Positions 16,055 through 24,174 of a stretch of DNA of 49,168 bases are shown here, in pieces. Source of the stretch: an uncultured Bacteroidales bacterium (GTDB lineage: Bacteria > Bacteroidota > Bacteroidia > Bacteroidales > Bacteroidaceae); contig CAMGOT010000003.1 of the NCBI GenBank assembly GCA_946060685.1, forward strand, positions 1 through 49,168. The letters run 5' to 3'. Below the pieces are notes generated by a model that saw only the letters and a list, made by a program, of their open reading frames with translations, was not told the DNA's origin and did not search any database. The translations under genes were made by a program, and so were the position numbers. The first letter of the stretch is position 1, and each line of letters starts with the position of its first letter.

Positions 16055-16822
16055 ATGAAACCCGTGTATTTCCTCAGCGATGCCCATCTTGGCTCGCTGG
16101 CCATCCATAGCCGGCGCATGCAGGAGAGGCGTCTTGTGAACTTTCTCGACAGCATCAAGCATAAGGCCGGTGCCGTGTATTTCCTGGGCGACATGTTCGA
16201 CTTCTGGTTTGAATACCGCCAGGTGGTGCCGCGTGGCTTCACCCGATTTCTCGGCAAGGTGTCCGAACTGACCGACCTTGGCGTGGAGGTGCATTATTTC
16301 ACCGGAAACCACGATCTCTGGACTTCCGGGTATCTGGAGGAAGAATGCGGGGTGACGCTGCATCGCGAAACCTCCACCACCTGCGAAATCTACGGCAGCA
16401 TCTTTTATCTGGCACATGGCGACGGCTTGGGATGCGACTCCCGAGGCTTCAAGTTCCTGCGGGGCATTTTCCACAGCCGTGTGTGCCAAAAGCTTTTCAA
16501 ATGGCTGCATCCTGACCTCGGAGTGGCCTTCGGACTTGAATGGGCTCGCCGCAGCAGGCTGAAGCGCGAGGACGGAACCGAACCCCCTTTCCAGGGCGAG
16601 GAAAAAGAGGTGCTCATACGCTTTGCCAAGAATTATCTGAAGGACCATCCCGACATCAACTATTTCATCTTCGGCCATCGCCACATCGACTATGATCTCA
16701 TGCTCTCCCGCACGAGCCGGGTGCTCCTCCTGGGCGATTGGATCCAGCTCTTCACTTATGCCGTCTTCGACGGCGAACATCTTTTCATGGAGGATTATGT
16801 GGAGGGCGACAGTCAGCCCTAA
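16055..16822 (+). CDS. lpxH: UDP-2,3-diacylglucosamine diphosphatase (LpxH)
   Basis: A 255-residue calcineurin-like phosphoesterase with all metal motifs: FLSDAHLG, LGDMFDFWFEY, FTGNHDLW, AHGDGLG and FGHRHIDY. LpxH removes UMP from UDP-2,3-diacylglucosamine to give lipid X in lipid A synthesis, at the inner face of the cytoplasmic membrane. A basic and hydrophobic insert (FLRGIFHSRVCQKLFKWLHPDLG) fits the lipid-binding lid. Confidence 0.9.
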   Translation: MKPVYFLSDAHLGSLAIHSRRMQERRLVNFLDSIKHKAGAVYFLGDMFDFWFEYRQVVPRGFTRFLGKVSELTDLGVEVHYFTGNHDLWTSGYLEEECGVTLHRETSTTCEIYGSIFYLAHGDGLGCDSRGFKFLRGIFHSRVCQKLFKWLHPDLGVAFGLEWARRSRLKREDGTEPPFQGEEKEVLIRFAKNYLKDHPDINYFIFGHRHIDYDLMLSRTSRVLLLGDWIQLFTYAVFDGEHLFMEDYVEGDSQP

Positions 16823-16894
16823 GGGTGAATGTTTTTTTGCAAAAAACTGTAGTGATTGTCCAGCCTTGCTCGTCAAAGAGTAAAAACCAAGCCT

Positions 16895-17410
16895 ATGAAC
16901 AAAGCCGATAAAGAGCGGGAATTTACAGATATGGTACATCGTCTGAAAGGTACCATCACCACCGTCTGCATGATGTATGCCGACGAGCGGACACCGGTCG
17001 ACGACCTGGTGCAGGAGTCGCTCGTCAATCTGTGGCAGGGTTTCGACTCCTTCCAGGGACGTAGCGATATCAAGACGTGGGTGTATCGCGTCTGCATCAA
17101 CACCTGTATCTCCATGGACCGCAAGCGAAAAAGCCGTCCCCAGACCAACAGCCTCGACGAGACGTGCCGCAATATCATCAGCGAGGAGTCCGACAGCAGC
17201 CTGCATGAGGCCCGCCTCAAGGAGCTCTACGACCGCATCCAGCGGCTCAGCGTTTTTGAGCGTGCCATCATCCTGCTTTGGCTGGAAGGAATGCCCTATG
17301 ATGAAATCGGAAAGGTGGTGGGCATCACGGCGAAGAATGTCAGCGTGAGGCTCGTCAGGATTCGTGAGGCCCTGAAGCGAATGTCAAACTTAAACGAGGA
17401 GGTGGAATAA
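16895..17410 (+). CDS. RNA polymerase sigma factor, ECF-like
   Basis: A 171-residue sigma-70 family protein. Region 2 is visible as DDLVQESLVNLWQGFDSF and SDIKTWVYRVCINTCISM. Region 4 is LSVFERAIILLWLEGMPYDEIGKVVGITAKNVSVRLVRIREAL, a helix-turn-helix for the -35 side. There is no region 1 or 3. The start MNKADKEREF at 16895 is preferred because it leaves a normal region 2 N-terminus. Ten bases downstream begins a small membrane protein, the usual place for an anti-sigma factor, so the two probably act as a regulatory pair. Confidence 0.9.
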   Translation: MNKADKEREFTDMVHRLKGTITTVCMMYADERTPVDDLVQESLVNLWQGFDSFQGRSDIKTWVYRVCINTCISMDRKRKSRPQTNSLDETCRNIISEESDSSLHEARLKELYDRIQRLSVFERAIILLWLEGMPYDEIGKVVGITAKNVSVRLVRIREALKRMSNLNEEVE

Positions 17411-17420
17411 TATTTTTACT

Positions 17421-18050
17421 ATGGATAACAATACAACAACAACCCCTGCTGCCCACCTTGACCAGGATATCATGATGATGCGCGACCAGCTCCTGCTCCT
17501 GCAGAAGAAGCTTGACGAGCGCGTGCATTTCGAGGACCGCATGATACGGCGTGCCATGACGAAGAATGTGGGCAATCTCCTGCAGATGGAATGGATCGGA
17601 CTCTTCATCTGCATCATGGCCCTCGTGGTTTCCATGGCGCAAGTTCACGTGCAGCATCTCAGCGTGGCTCTCCAACTGTTTACGGGGCTTTGGATGCTGG
17701 TCATGGTCGTCGTGCAGGCATGGAGCGTATGGTATGTGGCGGGCAAGCGTCGGGATGTGATAGAAGGCAATCTGCTCCGTGTGAGCGAGCGCATTATCGT
17801 CTATAAGCGTGCCGACCGCTGGTGCAAGCGCATCTTCCTGCCGCTCGTGGTCGTATGGATTGTCATCTACCTCCATGAGGTGGTCATATCGTCGGCATTT
17901 GCAGAATCGGTGGCGTATCAGATTGGTGTCTATGTGGGTGGCGTGCTGGGTGCCGCACTTGGAGGCATCATCGGATGGATGATCTATCGGAAGATGATGG
18001 GTTATGTCAACGAACTCCAGGAGCAGGTGGAGGATCTGAAACGGGAATAG
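17421..18050 (+). CDS. Small membrane protein paired with the sigma factor
   Basis: A 209-residue protein I do not recognise by family. Residues 1-50 are polar and helical (MMMRDQLLLLQKKLDERVHFEDRM). About four membrane segments follow (WIGLFICIMALVVSMAQV; LSVALQLFTGLWMLVMVVV; IFLPLVVVWIVIYLHEVV; IGVYVGGVLGAALGGIIGW). The tail VNELQEQVEDLKRE may be a coiled coil. The position directly after an ECF-like sigma gene suggests it holds the sigma factor at the membrane through its cytoplasmic N-terminus. No zinc-binding HxxxCxxC anti-sigma motif is present, so this rests on context only. Confidence 0.7.
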   Translation: MDNNTTTTPAAHLDQDIMMMRDQLLLLQKKLDERVHFEDRMIRRAMTKNVGNLLQMEWIGLFICIMALVVSMAQVHVQHLSVALQLFTGLWMLVMVVVQAWSVWYVAGKRRDVIEGNLLRVSERIIVYKRADRWCKRIFLPLVVVWIVIYLHEVVISSAFAESVAYQIGVYVGGVLGAALGGIIGWMIYRKMMGYVNELQEQVEDLKRE

Positions 18051-18116
18051 CCCCCTCCTGCATCTTGGCTCTCTCCTTCCCAGGATCTAAAGCTCAAAAA
18101 GATGCGACAAAACCCC

Positions 18117-18193
18117 GAAGAGGGGCGGCATGACATGGAACTGATGCGGGAGTTGCTTCCCCCTTCTTTTCCGATGTCATGCCGCCCCTCTTC
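18117..18193. terminator. Large bidirectional hairpin between converging genes
   Basis: A perfect 20-bp inverted repeat with arms 18117-18136 and 18174-18193 (core GAGGGGCGGCATGACAT) and a loop of 37 bases. It lies between the sigma/membrane-protein genes and the converging ABC permease gene. No long T run follows on either strand, so it may act as a transcript end stabiliser as well as a terminator. Confidence 0.7.
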
Positions 18194-18281
18194 TGCATGT
18201 GCAGGCTTGCATGAGCCGGCTTGCGCATGAAGGTTTGGGATAAGCGGGCAGGCCTCGCGCCATGGGCCGTCGTCCCGCAGA

Positions 18282-19472
18282 CTATTGTTGCTCAGGCCTT
18301 GTGGCAGGCTCCTTGGCCTTGTAGACGTAGCGAACGCAGAGCCAGGCCGTGATGCCATAGACGATGGCCTGCGCCCAAAGGGCGAAGTATTCATAGCGGA
18401 TGTCGCGAAGATGCGCCCCCATCGTGTTGAGTTTGATATAGGCGTTGGCCCCATGTGTGGAAGGGAAAATCTGGCTGAAATAGTGCCAGAACGAAGGGAA
18501 TGCCGAGCCGGGCCAGCTCACTCCGGAGAGGAAGAGCAGCGGCACGGAAGTAAAGACCACGATGAGGAACACCGTCTCGCGCTTGTGGGGCACTACTCCA
18601 ATCGTCACGCCTAGATTGAACACCGCCACAAGGAATGGGAGCAGCAGGCATCCTATCTCCCACGGATTGCCGATGTGGGGCAGATTGAACATCTCGGGCA
18701 CTACTCCCAGCACATAGCAGCTGATGGGGATATAGAAGGCGATGAAGGCGAGGGCTATGCCCGTGAGCGTCTGGAAGGAACTCCATTGCGACGGGGCCTT
18801 CTCTCCCCGCTCCCGGCGTGTGCCCGTGATGAGGCCTATACCCAGCAGCATCGTCTGCTGAATGGCGATGACGAGTACGGCAGGGATGAGGAATGATGCA
18901 AAGCCTCCCGTAGCATTATAGAGCGCCACCCACTCATAGCGGACGGGATGCTGAAGCGTGGCCTTCTGCTCGGGGGTGCCGCCGTGAATGCCGCTTGCCG
19001 CCGCTATGGGGTTGGCTCCCATGTCGCCCACCTTGATTTCTGCATTCATGGACAGCGAAACGTCGGTATTGGCAGTCAGCAGGGCCTTGTAGTAGAGCAT
19101 TCCGCTCATGTCGCAATAGAGCTGTACGCGCGTCTGGCGGCCCGTCATCAGGCTTTGCTGAAAGTCGGAGGGGATGTACACCACTCCGTAGGCATCGCGG
19201 CTTTTCACCCCTTCCTGGGCTTCTTCAAGGGTTGTGGCATGGCCTGCAATCCTCACGTCGGGAGTAGCGTCGAGCCGTCGCAGATATTCCCGGCTTAGGC
19301 GGGAGTGGCTGTCGTCCACCACCACTACGGGTACCTCGCGCACAGCCTCGCCATTGTAGATGAAGGCATAGAGCACTGGGTATACCAGGGGGACGACAAC
19401 GCAGAACAGCAGTACGCCACCATCGGTGAAGATGCTGCGCAGGGTCTGGGCAAAACTGTTGTTGATGGTCAT
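18282..19472 (-). CDS. ABC-2 type exporter permease (second)
   Basis: A 396-residue permease. One N-terminal membrane span (GGVLLFCVVVPLVYPVLYAF) is followed by an extracytoplasmic domain of about 150 residues (VPVVVVDDSHSRLSREYLRRLDATPDVRI), then five spans near the C-terminus. This is the YhbS/YhhJ-like layout of ABC-2 permeases. The start MTINNSFAQTL at 19472 is taken; the upstream open frame has no membrane-protein features. It lies 94 bases after the first permease and shares its fold. It likely forms a heterodimer channel with it. Confidence 0.85.
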   Translation of the reverse strand: MTINNSFAQTLRSIFTDGGVLLFCVVVPLVYPVLYAFIYNGEAVREVPVVVVDDSHSRLSREYLRRLDATPDVRIAGHATTLEEAQEGVKSRDAYGVVYIPSDFQQSLMTGRQTRVQLYCDMSGMLYYKALLTANTDVSLSMNAEIKVGDMGANPIAAASGIHGGTPEQKATLQHPVRYEWVALYNATGGFASFLIPAVLVIAIQQTMLLGIGLITGTRRERGEKAPSQWSSFQTLTGIALAFIAFYIPISCYVLGVVPEMFNLPHIGNPWEIGCLLLPFLVAVFNLGVTIGVVPHKRETVFLIVVFTSVPLLFLSGVSWPGSAFPSFWHYFSQIFPSTHGANAYIKLNTMGAHLRDIRYEYFALWAQAIVYGITAWLCVRYVYKAKEPATRPEQQ

Positions 19473-19566
19473 ATTGGAGTCTTGAAAGAGAAAAAATCCG
19501 GGAATCTGTGCAAGGGGATGGGCGCATCGGCAGGGATTCTGCTGCTTTGGCTCTCCCCCGGTGCCG

Positions 19567-20742
19567 CTAAGCCACGTAGGCCGTCTGCTGCATGATGCGT
19601 CCGAACTTCCGGGCGTAGAGCAGGGGGAGGAGAGCAAAGCCTGCGAGTGCCAGCACATAGGGCCATGCGGCTGAGAGCGGCCATCCGTCCAGCGCACAGT
19701 TCACGTAGAGCAGATAGTAGTGCCGCAAGGGGAAAAGCGTGGCGATGCCCTGCACCCATGCCGGCATGGCCATGACGGGAAACGACATCCCGCAGATGCT
19801 GAACGACAGCACTCCCCAAAGCGAAGCGAACGACAGCCCAAGACGAAGTCCCGGAAGGGTGCATATCATGAAGGCGCCGAGTCCCTGGCAGGCAAGTACG
19901 AAGAGCGTCATGATGCCCAGCATCGTCGGGATGCCGCACAGGCAGGGGTATTTCAGATAGCCGTAGAGATAGAGCACAAGCGTCCATCCTGCGAGCTGCA
20001 TGAGCAGCCCCTGTGCTGCCAATTTTCCGAAAAGTGCGCGGAGGGAGACGGCTGTGGCCCCGGGGGTACCACGACGGGTGGCACATGCCAAAAGCTCGTC
20101 GGACGTGTTCTCTTTGATTTCTATGCCGATGCTCCACACCGTCATGAAGAGGAAGAAGATGGCAAACACTCCCGGCAGCAGAACGTTGGAGAGGTATACG
20201 CTATAGTTGAGCGAGGGATTTCCGATGGGATGGCAATCGATGACGATGGGCTGCAGCATGGCCATCGTCCGGCCGTCGTCCACGCCCTTGCCGCGCATGA
20301 CGCTTCGCGTGGCAGCACCTGCCGTCAGTTCGCTCATCATGCGCATATCCTTGTAGGTGAGCGATGCTGCCACAAGAAACTGGTGGTTGGTATAGAACGA
20401 TACGATGGGCGAGTCCTGTCCCATCAGTTTCTGCGTAGTGCCTTCGGGGATATAGTAGAAGGCATAGATGTCGCCCCGCTGCACGGCCTTCCGGGCTTCC
20501 TGCATCGAGGCATAGCGCTCCACGATGCGGCAATTCTGGAAGGCATCCAGATTCCGGACAAGATTGCGCGTGGTGGAGGTCCCGTCCATGTCGACCATCC
20601 CCACGGGCAAATCGGATGGCAGGCCCGAATCCATCAGCGTGGTGAAGAGGACCACGCAGAAGAAGGGAGCCACGACCAGCGAGAGCCAATACACGGGGGT
20701 GGTGGCTATACGTCGCAGTTCGCGAAGAAATACTTCAATCAT
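19567..20742 (-). CDS. ABC-2 type exporter permease (first)
   Basis: A 391-residue permease with an N-terminal span (PVYWLSLVVAPFFCVVLFTTLM), a large extracytoplasmic domain (GMVDMDGTSTTRNLVRNLDAF; YYIPEGTTQKLMG) and a C-terminal bundle (LGIMTLFVLACQGLGAFMI; LPLRHYYLLYVNCALDG). It lies 79 bases after the HlyD-like gene. Together with TolC and HlyD it should span both membranes. No ATP-binding subunit is encoded in the cluster. Confidence 0.87.
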   Translation of the reverse strand: MIEVFLRELRRIATTPVYWLSLVVAPFFCVVLFTTLMDSGLPSDLPVGMVDMDGTSTTRNLVRNLDAFQNCRIVERYASMQEARKAVQRGDIYAFYYIPEGTTQKLMGQDSPIVSFYTNHQFLVAASLTYKDMRMMSELTAGAATRSVMRGKGVDDGRTMAMLQPIVIDCHPIGNPSLNYSVYLSNVLLPGVFAIFFLFMTVWSIGIEIKENTSDELLACATRRGTPGATAVSLRALFGKLAAQGLLMQLAGWTLVLYLYGYLKYPCLCGIPTMLGIMTLFVLACQGLGAFMICTLPGLRLGLSFASLWGVLSFSICGMSFPVMAMPAWVQGIATLFPLRHYYLLYVNCALDGWPLSAAWPYVLALAGFALLPLLYARKFGRIMQQTAYVA

Positions 20743-20821
20743 GTGTGCTTGTGCTATGGATGGATAAGGCTGTTTTTTTGGGGAGGGGATGAGAGAGGGT
20801 AGAGGATGGCAGACCGACGGC

Positions 20822-21811
20822 CTATTCCTGATTCTTGAGCAGGACCGTCATGCCTGGGCGCAGGCCCTCGACGCGCTCTGTGGGCACGGCCTTCACCTGG
20901 AAAGTCTTCATGTCGTACTGTCCGGTGGTCTTTGTGGCCTTCCATGCCGCGAAAGTGCCCAAATCCTTCATCGCCGTCACTTTGGCCGCAATTTCGCGGT
21001 TGCCCAGGGCAGGTACTGTGGCCTTCACTTCCTGCCCTACACGGATGCCGGCCAAGTGGTCCTCGCGCACGTTGAACGTCAGCCACATCTTGTCCATCAT
21101 CGCCACGGTCATCACGGGAGCTCCCGTGCCGACGAGTTCGCCCGTCACGGAGAACACATCAGTCACCTCGCCGTCCATCTGTGCTGTCAGTACCGATTCG
21201 CGGAGATAGCTGCTCACTTCCTTTACCGCCCCCTCCGCACGGTTTCTCTGCGCCCGTGCAGCATCGCGGTCCTCCTGTTCGGCACCATTCTTTGCCATGT
21301 CATACTGTGCTTTTGCTGCACGTTCTGTAGCAGCGGCGGCATCGCGTTGGGCGGTCATCTCGTCGAGTTTCTGTGCCGTCGTCACCCCCTCGTCGTAAAG
21401 GTGCTTGATGCGGGTGTAGCTCTTCTCCATCACCTCCAGTCCGGCTTTCGCCTTCTGCCACATCTCGTAGGCCGCGCGAATCTGCTCGTCGCGCGCCCCC
21501 TTCTGTGCCTTCCGGCTCACGGCATCCGCCGCCTGCTGGGCAGCCTCGGCCTGCTGGAGCTTGGCCTCCACCTCAGGAGCTTCGAGGATGGCAAGCGTGT
21601 CGCCAGCCTTCACCAGCTGGCCTTCCGCGGCCATCAGTCGCAGCACGCGGCCGGGAATCTTGCTCGACACTCGGTATTCCTCCACTTCCACCTCTCCTTG
21701 CAGGGTGGTATCAGGATGCTTGAGGGCGATGATGCCGCAAACGGCGGCAAGGGCCACTATACCCACGATGAACACCAACGCGGGAATATAATTGGGGACT
21801 TTCTTTTCCAT
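20822..21811 (-). CDS. HlyD-family periplasmic adaptor (membrane fusion protein)
   Basis: A 329-residue protein. An N-terminal membrane anchor (YIPALVFIVGIVALAAVCGIIAL) is followed by a split biotinyl-lipoyl-like domain (YRVSSKIPGRVLRLMAAEGQLVKAGDTLAIL), a long Ala/Gln/Lys/Glu-rich alpha-hairpin (about residues 75-200), the second lipoyl half and a beta-barrel (VTDVFSVTGELVGTGAPVMTV; GQEVKATVPALGNREIAAKV). It bridges the inner-membrane permeases and TolC. The order TolC-HlyD-permease-permease is a normal Bacteroidetes exporter layout. Confidence 0.92.
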   Translation of the reverse strand: MEKKVPNYIPALVFIVGIVALAAVCGIIALKHPDTTLQGEVEVEEYRVSSKIPGRVLRLMAAEGQLVKAGDTLAILEAPEVEAKLQQAEAAQQAADAVSRKAQKGARDEQIRAAYEMWQKAKAGLEVMEKSYTRIKHLYDEGVTTAQKLDEMTAQRDAAAATERAAKAQYDMAKNGAEQEDRDAARAQRNRAEGAVKEVSSYLRESVLTAQMDGEVTDVFSVTGELVGTGAPVMTVAMMDKMWLTFNVREDHLAGIRVGQEVKATVPALGNREIAAKVTAMKDLGTFAAWKATKTTGQYDMKTFQVKAVPTERVEGLRPGMTVLLKNQE

Positions 21812-21950
21812 GGTCTATAATATATATATAGGTGTGGTCTATAAATTTATAATAAATATGAACTTATTGAATGCGGAATAAATCATCTGATGGCTGGTTG
21901 CGGGTCATGGGCACGTCTGTCCGTGTGTAGGGAGAAGCGCACACAGAGCA

Positions 21951-23573
21951 TCAGTTGCCCAAGGCCTTCTTGTAGGCCGAGCGTGTGAGCATGATGTCGA
22001 TACGCGCGTCAATGAGGTCGCTCTGTGCCCCCACCCATGCCGTCTGTGCCGTGAGCAGGTCGCTGGTGGCTATTACTCCCTCAGCAAATCCTATGCGCGC
22101 CACGCGCAGGTTTTCCTCCGCCTTCTCCATGTTTTTCTCGGCATATTTCACCTTTCTGTTGGCCTCGTTCACGGCAAAGGCCGTCTGCCTCACCTGCAGT
22201 TCCACCTTTTCGCTGGTTTCCTCATGGCGCAGGGAAGCGATGGCAGCCTCCGTTCTGGCGGCTCGCACCTTGTTCAGGCCCTCGCCCCAATGCCAGAGGG
22301 GAAGCTTGAGGCTTACGCCCACATTCCACATTCCCCGAAAATGCCGCTCGAAACCGTTGAAGAGGGCAGGGTAGGTGGTGGCATAGCCTCCCGTGAGTGC
22401 CAGTTGGGGCAGGAATGCCGAGCGTTCGATGCGCATCTTTTCCGTATAGATGTCAGTTGCCAGTCGCAGTTGTCGGAGTTCCGGCCGCTTGGCCAGGGCA
22501 TAGCACACATTGCCCTCCACATCCTCCAGTACGCTGGCGATGCCCTCCAGCTTCTCGTCGGCCAGCGCAGGCGTAAGGGTCATGTCGTAGCCGCAGAGTT
22601 GGGCCAGCAGCATGCGGCTGAGTGTCAGGCCGTCTTCGATGCGCATCAGCGTCATCTCAGCCTCGTTGAGTTTCACGCTCACCGTCAGTTCGTTGGCCCG
22701 CGTGGCAACACCCTCGCTTATCATTTTCTTCACGTCGTCGTCCAGATGCTGTAGCATGTCGCGGTAAGCCTGTGCAAGGCGTTTTTTGTTGACGAGCGAC
22801 ACCACCTGCCAGTAGGCCTTGTCCACCTCCAGCACGATTTCCTGCTCTTCGGCGCGGAGTTTCTCGCCCGCCAGTTCTTCGCTGTAGCGCGTGATGCGGT
22901 CGTAGGCCCGTATCTTTCCGCCCATATACAGGGGCTGGGTGAACATCACGCTCATGATGGCAGCATTCCGCGTGTCGGTGTCGAAGGCATCCACAATGCC
23001 CTCGCCCACCAGGTTCATGGTCTGCGCCAGTCCTCCGGCGAATGCCTGGCCATATTGTCCTGCCATCTGCTGTCCCTGCTGCACGAGGGGCGCGAGTTCG
23101 GGGTTGGCGGCAATCAGTTGTGCTGCCAGTTGCTGCATGCTTTCCGGGAGCCCTGATGCGGCGATGTTCTGCTGCATGCCCCCCACCAGCGTGCTGCCCA
23201 TGGTCGAGAGTTTCTCCTGCTGCTCTTCGCTGAGGATGGAAATGGGTTTGCTGGTGCGCTGATAGGTGCCTATAAAGTCGAATTTCGGCAGGTAGTTGGC
23301 ACGTGCTGCCTGATGGTTGTAGTGTGCCTTCTGCTTTTCCATATTTGCCATCATCATCGTTTTCCCCTGCCGGAGTGCCATGCTTCGGCAGGAATCGAGC
23401 GAAAGAGTGGCAAGTGTTGTCCCCTCACCGGTGGCAAAAGCCTCAGCCGCTGCCACAACGTCAGGTTCGTTCTCCTGCAAGTGGGCTGGCATTCCATAAG
23501 CGGCAGTATGTCCTGCGAGGGTCAGCAGGAAGATCCGGATGGCACGGCATGCGGTTAATGTTTTCCGTTTCAT
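21951..23573 (-). CDS. TolC-family outer-membrane efflux protein
   Basis: A 540-residue protein with a signal peptide-like N-terminus (TACRAIRIFLLTLAGHTAAYG). The mature part is two repeats of long amphipathic helices with LDSCRSMALRQGKTMMMANME, NYLPKFDFIGTYQRT, MFTQPLYMGGKIRAYDRI and SAFLPQLALTGGYATTYP, as in TolC/OprM proteins. The internal stretch rich in Gln, Met and Ala (residues about 150-225) is longer than usual. The start MKRKTLTACR at 23573 is preferred. It is the first gene of the exporter cluster, 139 bases before hlyD. Confidence 0.9.
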   Translation of the reverse strand: MKRKTLTACRAIRIFLLTLAGHTAAYGMPAHLQENEPDVVAAAEAFATGEGTTLATLSLDSCRSMALRQGKTMMMANMEKQKAHYNHQAARANYLPKFDFIGTYQRTSKPISILSEEQQEKLSTMGSTLVGGMQQNIAASGLPESMQQLAAQLIAANPELAPLVQQGQQMAGQYGQAFAGGLAQTMNLVGEGIVDAFDTDTRNAAIMSVMFTQPLYMGGKIRAYDRITRYSEELAGEKLRAEEQEIVLEVDKAYWQVVSLVNKKRLAQAYRDMLQHLDDDVKKMISEGVATRANELTVSVKLNEAEMTLMRIEDGLTLSRMLLAQLCGYDMTLTPALADEKLEGIASVLEDVEGNVCYALAKRPELRQLRLATDIYTEKMRIERSAFLPQLALTGGYATTYPALFNGFERHFRGMWNVGVSLKLPLWHWGEGLNKVRAARTEAAIASLRHEETSEKVELQVRQTAFAVNEANRKVKYAEKNMEKAEENLRVARIGFAEGVIATSDLLTAQTAWVGAQSDLIDARIDIMLTRSAYKKALGN

Positions 23574-24174
23574 CTTCGTTATCATTTTTTTGCGGTGGGA
23601 ATTTTGTAGCCCCACCTTACGTGTTGTCGAAAGGAATAATCCCTCGGGAACGGATATTCTCGTGGGAATATACGTCATCGTAGGAATATGCGTTGTCGTC
23701 GAAAAAAATCATGGCAAAGTTACTCATCCTCGCTATTCTTCGCCAGCCTTTCGGGAAAAACTGACCAATTTTTGACGTTAAAGGAAATTCTTGGGGCTGT
23801 TTTGGTGGCTTTGCCCTTCATTTTTCGCTCCCAATGATATTTCGTTGCGACATATAGAATTGGTGTTTCGCCCAAACGCCGGGCCTGTTTTCGTGAAACG
23901 TACATGGCGTTTCGCCCAAACTTGTCGGCCGTATTCTTCGCCTGTAAATGTTGGTCCTACCATGGCCTGCAAGCCCCGTTCTTGCCAAATGCTGTGCCCT
24001 CCACGACTACTTTTACAGAATTTTGCTGCTCCCCGTGGCAATAAAAGGGAAAGTTTGGCGTTATATAAAATTGTAGGGTATTCTGTCTGCACGTAGAACA
24101 GGCATCTGCGCGGTCGGTGGTTTCCCTTATTTGCCTAATATTGTCTCCCAAGTGGTATAGCCTCAACAACAACC
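23574..24174. other. Divergent intergenic: exporter and TonB receptor
   Basis: About 600 bases without a supported gene. It holds a minus-strand -7 element for the exporter (23715-23722). The 13-mer GTTTCGCCCAAAC occurs twice, at 23865-23877 and 23909-23921, 44 bases apart. No consensus promoter was found for the TonB receptor. Confidence 0.5.
23715..23722 (-). promoter_or_regulatory. -7 element of the exporter operon
   Basis: TAACTTTG on the minus strand fits TAnnTTTG and lies about 140 bases upstream of the TolC-family gene's start. Confidence 0.4.
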
